Shown here one piece after another: positions 60,466-64,000 of a stretch of 64,000 nucleotides of DNA. Origin of the DNA: SSC4 sp964443225 (lineage in GTDB: Bacteria; Chloroflexota; Anaerolineae; SSC4; Amarolineaceae); assembly GCA_964443225.1 (NCBI GenBank), contig CAYUCC010000011.1, positions 35,915-99,914 of the forward strand, in the 5' to 3' direction. The notes beneath the pieces were generated by a model, which saw only the letters and a list, made by a program, of their open reading frames with translations, was not told the origin of the DNA and did no database searches. The first letter of the stretch is position 1. Every line of letters starts with the position of its first letter. The translations under genes and the position numbers were made by a program.

Positions 60466-62040
60466 GTGTCGATTCGTCTGCGCCTGACGCTCTGGTACAC
60501 TGCGCTCCTGGGTCTCACGCTGTTGGTGTTCGACTTGCTGCTGTATAGCGGTCTGCAAAACCTGATGGTGGCCGACGTGGACCGCAACCTGAAGCAGCAG
60601 TCGACGCGCGCCGCCGCCATCATCGAGCAGTCCGGCGATCCGATGACGTCCCTGCAGTGGCAGCAGCAGCCCCTCGTCAGTCCGGCGGTATTTGCCTCGC
60701 AGGTCTACGCCCAGGTCCTCAACCCGCGTGGTGAGGTGCTCCATCGTTCGGAAAACCTGCTGCAGATGAGCGAACTGCTGCCCATCAGCCCGCGTACGCT
60801 CGACCGCAACCTCCGGGGGGACACCGGATTCTACGTGCTGACCCAGCGCAATACGCCGATCTACGTGCTGTCGCGCCCGCTGCGCAGCGCCGACGGGACG
60901 ATTGTCGGTATCCTGCAGGTGGGTCAATCACTCGCCGACATGAACGCCACCCTGGAACGGGTACGTCTCTTGCTGACGCTTGGCAGCGTCCTGGCCATCA
61001 TCGCCGCGGCGACCGGCGGTGCCTTCCTGGCGCGCACCACCCTGCGGCCCATCGATGAAATCGCCAGCACGGCCCTGCGCATCGGCCGCACCCAACACCT
61101 GGCCGAACGGATTGCCATCGAAGACCGCGGCGACGAAGTCAGCCGCCTGGCCGATACCTTCAACGAGATGCTCGAACGCCTCGACCGCCAGTTTCAGGCC
61201 CAGCAGCGTCTCATTGCCGACGTGTCCCACGAACTCCGAACACCGCTGACCACGATCCGCGGCAACCTGAATCTCTTGCAGCGTGGCGCGATCGACGACC
61301 CCGAGCTGCGCGGCGAAGCCCTGCACGAAATCGAATCCGAAGTGGACCGCATGAGCCGGATGGTCGGTGACCTGCTGCTCCTGGCCCAGGCCGACGCCGG
61401 GCTGAACCTGCAGCGGGTGCCGGTCGAGCTGGACACCCTCCTGCTCGACGTATTCCACCAGGGACAGCTCATTGCCCACGGCGGCGTCGATCTGCGGCTG
61501 GGATCTTGGGACCAGGCCATGGTCATGGGTGATCCCGACCGCCTGCGCCAACTGCTGCTCAACCTGGTCGATAATGCCATCAAATACACGCCTGCGGGAG
61601 GCAAAATCACCCTCTCACTGTCTTGTGGCACAGAAGCCCCCCCCTCGGCACCAGACGACCGGCGCGTTTCGACCGCACGCTGGGTGCGTATCGACGTGGC
61701 CGATACGGGCATTGGTATTGCAGGCGAAGATTTGCCGTTCGTATTCGACCGGTTCTATCGGGCTGATCCGAGCCGGTCACGCAGCGTGGGTGGCAGTGGC
61801 CTGGGGCTCTCGATTGCGCAGTGGATTGCGCAGTCCCATGATGGGACGATCACCGTCGTCAGTGAACCTCAACGCGGCAGCACATTTACCCTGTGGCTGC
61901 CGGCCGCACCCCACAGTGTGCTCGTTGCGGCCGACGACGAAGAAGACGAACTGGCAGACACGCCGGAGGTGGTTGAGGACAGACCGCAGCCACAAGATCA
62001 CCCGGTGGCCACTGGCGGACAAATCGAGCCGCCGGTATGA
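60466..62040 (+). CDS. Sensor histidine kinase
   Basis: GTG 60466 with GAGGAG 9 nt upstream gives 524 residues. Two membrane helices ('LWYTALLGLTLLVFDLLLYS', 'LLTLGSVLAIIAAATGGAFL') enclose a ~130-residue sensor region. Then HAMP ('TTLRPIDEIASTALRIG'), HisKA with 'IADVSHELRTPLTTIRGNL' (His ~253), and the ATP domain: N box 'NLVDNAIKYTPAGG', G1 'DTGIGIAGEDLPF', G2 'GGSGLGLSIAQWI'. An acidic tail of ~45 residues follows. It is the orthodox partner of the preceding regulator; its stop overlaps pncC. Confidence 0.95.
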   Translation: MSIRLRLTLWYTALLGLTLLVFDLLLYSGLQNLMVADVDRNLKQQSTRAAAIIEQSGDPMTSLQWQQQPLVSPAVFASQVYAQVLNPRGEVLHRSENLLQMSELLPISPRTLDRNLRGDTGFYVLTQRNTPIYVLSRPLRSADGTIVGILQVGQSLADMNATLERVRLLLTLGSVLAIIAAATGGAFLARTTLRPIDEIASTALRIGRTQHLAERIAIEDRGDEVSRLADTFNEMLERLDRQFQAQQRLIADVSHELRTPLTTIRGNLNLLQRGAIDDPELRGEALHEIESEVDRMSRMVGDLLLLAQADAGLNLQRVPVELDTLLLDVFHQGQLIAHGGVDLRLGSWDQAMVMGDPDRLRQLLLNLVDNAIKYTPAGGKITLSLSCGTEAPPSAPDDRRVSTARWVRIDVADTGIGIAGEDLPFVFDRFYRADPSRSRSVGGSGLGLSIAQWIAQSHDGTITVVSEPQRGSTFTLWLPAAPHSVLVAADDEEDELADTPEVVEDRPQPQDHPVATGGQIEPPV

Positions 62041-62825
62041 CCGATGCAATCGCCGTGAGGATCGGAGAACGCCTGCGCCAGCTTGGACTCAGCGTGGCCA
62101 CCGCCGAATCGTGCACCGGTGGTTTGGTAAGCAGCCTGCTCACCGATGTCGCCGGCAGTTCGGACTATTTCGTGGGTGGCGCCGTGACGTACGCCAACCT
62201 GGCCAAAGAACGTGTCCTGGGTGTGGATGCCGCCGCGCTGGCCGCCCACGGGGCCGTGAGCCCCGAAGTGGCCGCCCAGATGGCTCGCCAGGTCCGGCGC
62301 CTTTTCAACGCAGATGTCGGTCTGGCCGTCACCGGCATCGCCGGGCCGGGGGGTGGCACGCCGGACAAACCGGTGGGCCTCACCTACATCCACCTGTCGG
62401 CGGTGGACGCCGAATGGGGTGAACGCCACCTCTGGCAGGGGGATCGACTGGCCAACAAGCAGCAGTCGGCCGCTGCCGTACTCGCCCTGCTGCTGCGTTA
62501 CGTCGAACGCCAGGTCACAGACGGCGTGGGGCGTGCCGCTGGACCGCCACGTCCCGACACAACCCCACGCGGCAGCGAGGAATCAGTGCCGGTCGAGCTG
62601 GTGCCGGCGACCGCTGAACCCGCAACGCCGCACGCCTTCACCTGGCACGGGCAGCGCTACCAGGTTGCCGCCGTGGGCCGGCGCTGGCAGGCGTTCAGCG
62701 GCGGAACGACCTGGCACTGCCTGCTGGTGCAAACGACTGGGCGCGATACGTTCGAACTACGCCAGCGCACCGACACGGGCGCCTGGGTCGTCACGCAGGC
62801 CTGGCTGCAGCCGCGTACAGCCTGA
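62037..62825 (+). CDS. pncC: CinA C-terminal-like nicotinamide-nucleotide amidase with an extra C-terminal domain
   Basis: A 262-residue protein, about 95 longer than typical PncC. Residues 1-160 hold the amidase: 'SVATAESCTGGLVSSLLTDV' (nucleophile Ser), 'SDYFVGGAVTYANLAKERVL', 'LAVTGIAGPGGGTPDKPVGL'. It would deamidate nicotinamide mononucleotide in pyridine-nucleotide salvage. The remaining part ('PHAFTWHGQRYQVAAVGRRW', 'WHCLLVQTTGRDTFELR') is a small beta domain of unknown purpose; similar segments occur as DUF6504-like appendages. Translation is coupled to the kinase (ATGA). Confidence 0.88.
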   Translation: MTDAIAVRIGERLRQLGLSVATAESCTGGLVSSLLTDVAGSSDYFVGGAVTYANLAKERVLGVDAAALAAHGAVSPEVAAQMARQVRRLFNADVGLAVTGIAGPGGGTPDKPVGLTYIHLSAVDAEWGERHLWQGDRLANKQQSAAAVLALLLRYVERQVTDGVGRAAGPPRPDTTPRGSEESVPVELVPATAEPATPHAFTWHGQRYQVAAVGRRWQAFSGGTTWHCLLVQTTGRDTFELRQRTDTGAWVVTQAWLQPRTA

Positions 62826-62830
62826 AACAA

Positions 62831-63763
62831 TCACAACCCAACCGAACGCGCAACTTCCTGCAGCACTTCGGCTGAGCGTTTGAACGCCGCCAGTTCCTCG
62901 GTGTCCATGTCCGGTTCGAGCACGACCTCGACACCGTTACGATCCACAACGGATGGCAGGCTCAGGCAGATGTTGTCTATCCCAAATTGGCCCGTCATCA
63001 ACGTCGACACCGGCAGGATCGTATTGTGATCGCGCAGAATAGCCTCGACGACGTTGCGCACGCCCAACCCAATGGCGTAGTAGGTGGCCCCCTTGCGCTC
63101 GATGATCTCGTAGGCGGCGCGACGTACGCCGTAGTCGATCGTGGCGCGCACCGAATCGTCGTACTGCACACCGCGCTGCCGCGCAAACTCAGCTAGCGGC
63201 AGGCCGGCCACGCTGACCTGACTCCACAGCAGAACCTCGCTGTCACCGTGTTCACCGATGACGTAGCCGTGTACGCTGCGGGCATCGATCTGCAAGTGCT
63301 GGCCCACGAGTGCCCGCAGCCGCGCGGTATCGAGCACGGTACCGGATCCCAGGACGCGCCGCGGTCCCAGGCCGGAAATCTTCATCGTGACGTAGGTTAG
63401 AATGTCGACCGGATTGGCAACCACCAGCAAGATCGCATCGGGTGCCGCCTGTGTGATCTGCGGGATGATGCTGCCGAAGATGTCGGTGTTTCGTTTGACC
63501 AGCTCCAGCCGCGTTTCTCCCGGCCGCTGCGCCGCGCCGGCGGTGATTACCACCAGGTCGGAACCGGCGCAGTCGGCGTATTCTCCGGCTGTGACCGTAA
63601 CCGGCCGCACGAAGGGTGCACCATGCATCAAGTCCATGGCCTCGCCCTCGGCCTTGCGATGATTAACGTCGACCAGCACGATTTCTGATGCCGTGCCCGA
63701 AATCATCATGGCATACGCGGCACTGGCTCCCACGGCGCCCGCACCGACCACTGCGATTTTCAT
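62831..63763 (-). CDS. ldh: L-lactate dehydrogenase
   Basis: ATG 63763 with GGAGG upstream gives 310 residues. The Rossmann motif is 'KIAVVGAGAVGASAAYAMM'. The substrate loop 'GAAQRPGETRLELVKRN' has Gln where malate dehydrogenases have Arg, which marks a lactate dehydrogenase. Asp-Arg-His relay elements are 'NPVDILTYVTMK' and 'GYVIGEHGDSEVLLWS' with catalytic His ~178. It interconverts pyruvate and L-lactate with NADH. It converges with pncC (5-bp gap). Confidence 0.93.
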   Translation of the reverse strand: MKIAVVGAGAVGASAAYAMMISGTASEIVLVDVNHRKAEGEAMDLMHGAPFVRPVTVTAGEYADCAGSDLVVITAGAAQRPGETRLELVKRNTDIFGSIIPQITQAAPDAILLVVANPVDILTYVTMKISGLGPRRVLGSGTVLDTARLRALVGQHLQIDARSVHGYVIGEHGDSEVLLWSQVSVAGLPLAEFARQRGVQYDDSVRATIDYGVRRAAYEIIERKGATYYAIGLGVRNVVEAILRDHNTILPVSTLMTGQFGIDNICLSLPSVVDRNGVEVVLEPDMDTEELAAFKRSAEVLQEVARSVGL

Positions 63764-63857
63764 AACCAGACCTCCAGATTCTTGTGTTTGCATGACCATC
63801 CGGTATTGTCACATGGGCGCGTGTTTTCGTCAATTCCGGTACGGGGGGTAACCGCAA

Positions 63858-63899
63858 AGAACGCACAGCCCACACACAATTTTGTGCGCTGTGCGTTCT
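63858..63899. repeat. Inverted repeat upstream of ldh
   Basis: AGAACGCACAGC (63858-63869) and GCTGTGCGTTCT (63888-63899) are a perfect 12-bp pair. The phrase TGTGCGTTCT also occurs before aroF (46143-46152). The rest of 63764-63857 shows no gene. Confidence 0.7.
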
Positions 63900-63908
63900 G
63901 TGTGGTCC

Positions 63909-64000
63909 CCCCCCCCGGGGGGGGGGGGGGCCCCCGCGGGGGGGGGGGGGGGCCCGGCGGGGGGGGGGGGGCAGAGGGGAGGGGGGGGGGGGGGGCCCCG
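63909..64000. other. G/C homopolymer tail, probable sequencing or assembly artefact
   Basis: The last ~92 bases are long G runs broken by short C runs, unlike any natural sequence in the window. It probably marks the end of a contig. Confidence 0.85.

Overview
The window looks like a chromosomal segment of a GC-rich (roughly 60-65 % by eye) bacterium, most plausibly a member of the Chloroflexota (Anaerolineae/Caldilineae type). I infer this from the MurF-alanine racemase and shikimate kinase-dehydroquinate synthase fusions, the many intergenic palindromic repeats, the ABC-2 exporter pairs and the overall protein flavour. There is no rRNA gene and I found no tRNA.

Region by region: 0-4.6 kb holds a partial carbohydrate-binding protein, a decayed serine hydrolase, a glyoxalase-fold protein, a 78-bp MITE-like palindrome, two surface-type proteins and an alpha/beta hydrolase. 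4.8-15.3 kb is a six-gene anti-phage-type island of the Hma (helicase-methylase-ATPase) kind: DUF499 ATPase, DUF3780, a small unknown protein, a winged-helix protein with a (VTPK)n linker, a DUF1156 DNA methylase and a PLD-nuclease/SNF2 helicase. 15.4-24.3 kb carries a K+/H+ antiporter and two consecutive ABC exporter modules; the second starts from a promoter plus leader that is a near copy of the one driving the Hma island. 24.4-32.5 kb is a patchwork of HigBA, small membrane proteins, a DNA glycosylase, gene remnants and an orphan DUF4157 protein. 32.6-42.4 kb has an aldehyde dehydrogenase, an AhpD-like protein with an in-frame UGA at the position of the second redox cysteine (a probable selenoprotein), the MurF-Alr fusion, and an ImuB-DnaE2 mutagenic polymerase pair. 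42.5-44.4 kb has MazEF-type and VapBC modules.

44.4-56.4 kb is a large aromatic amino acid operon: aroH, pheA, two tandem DAHP synthases, tyrA, aroA, aroE, aroC and a fused aroK-aroB. It is preceded by a previously unlabelled 57-codon reading frame with ten Phe/Tyr/Trp codons within sixteen, followed by a strong intrinsic terminator: a ribosome-dependent attenuator that would read all three end products. 3-Dehydroquinate dehydratase is the only shikimate step not found here. 56.4-63.8 kb has a MoxR-DUF58 pair, a probably leaderless hydrolase, a two-component system, PncC and L-lactate dehydrogenase. The final ~95 bases are G/C homopolymer noise.

The observations most worth testing are the AhpD-like Sec/UGA gene, the Phe-Tyr-Trp attenuator, the duplicated promoter-leader shared by the defence island and an exporter, and the composition of the Hma island, including a low-GC mosaic core in its methylase.
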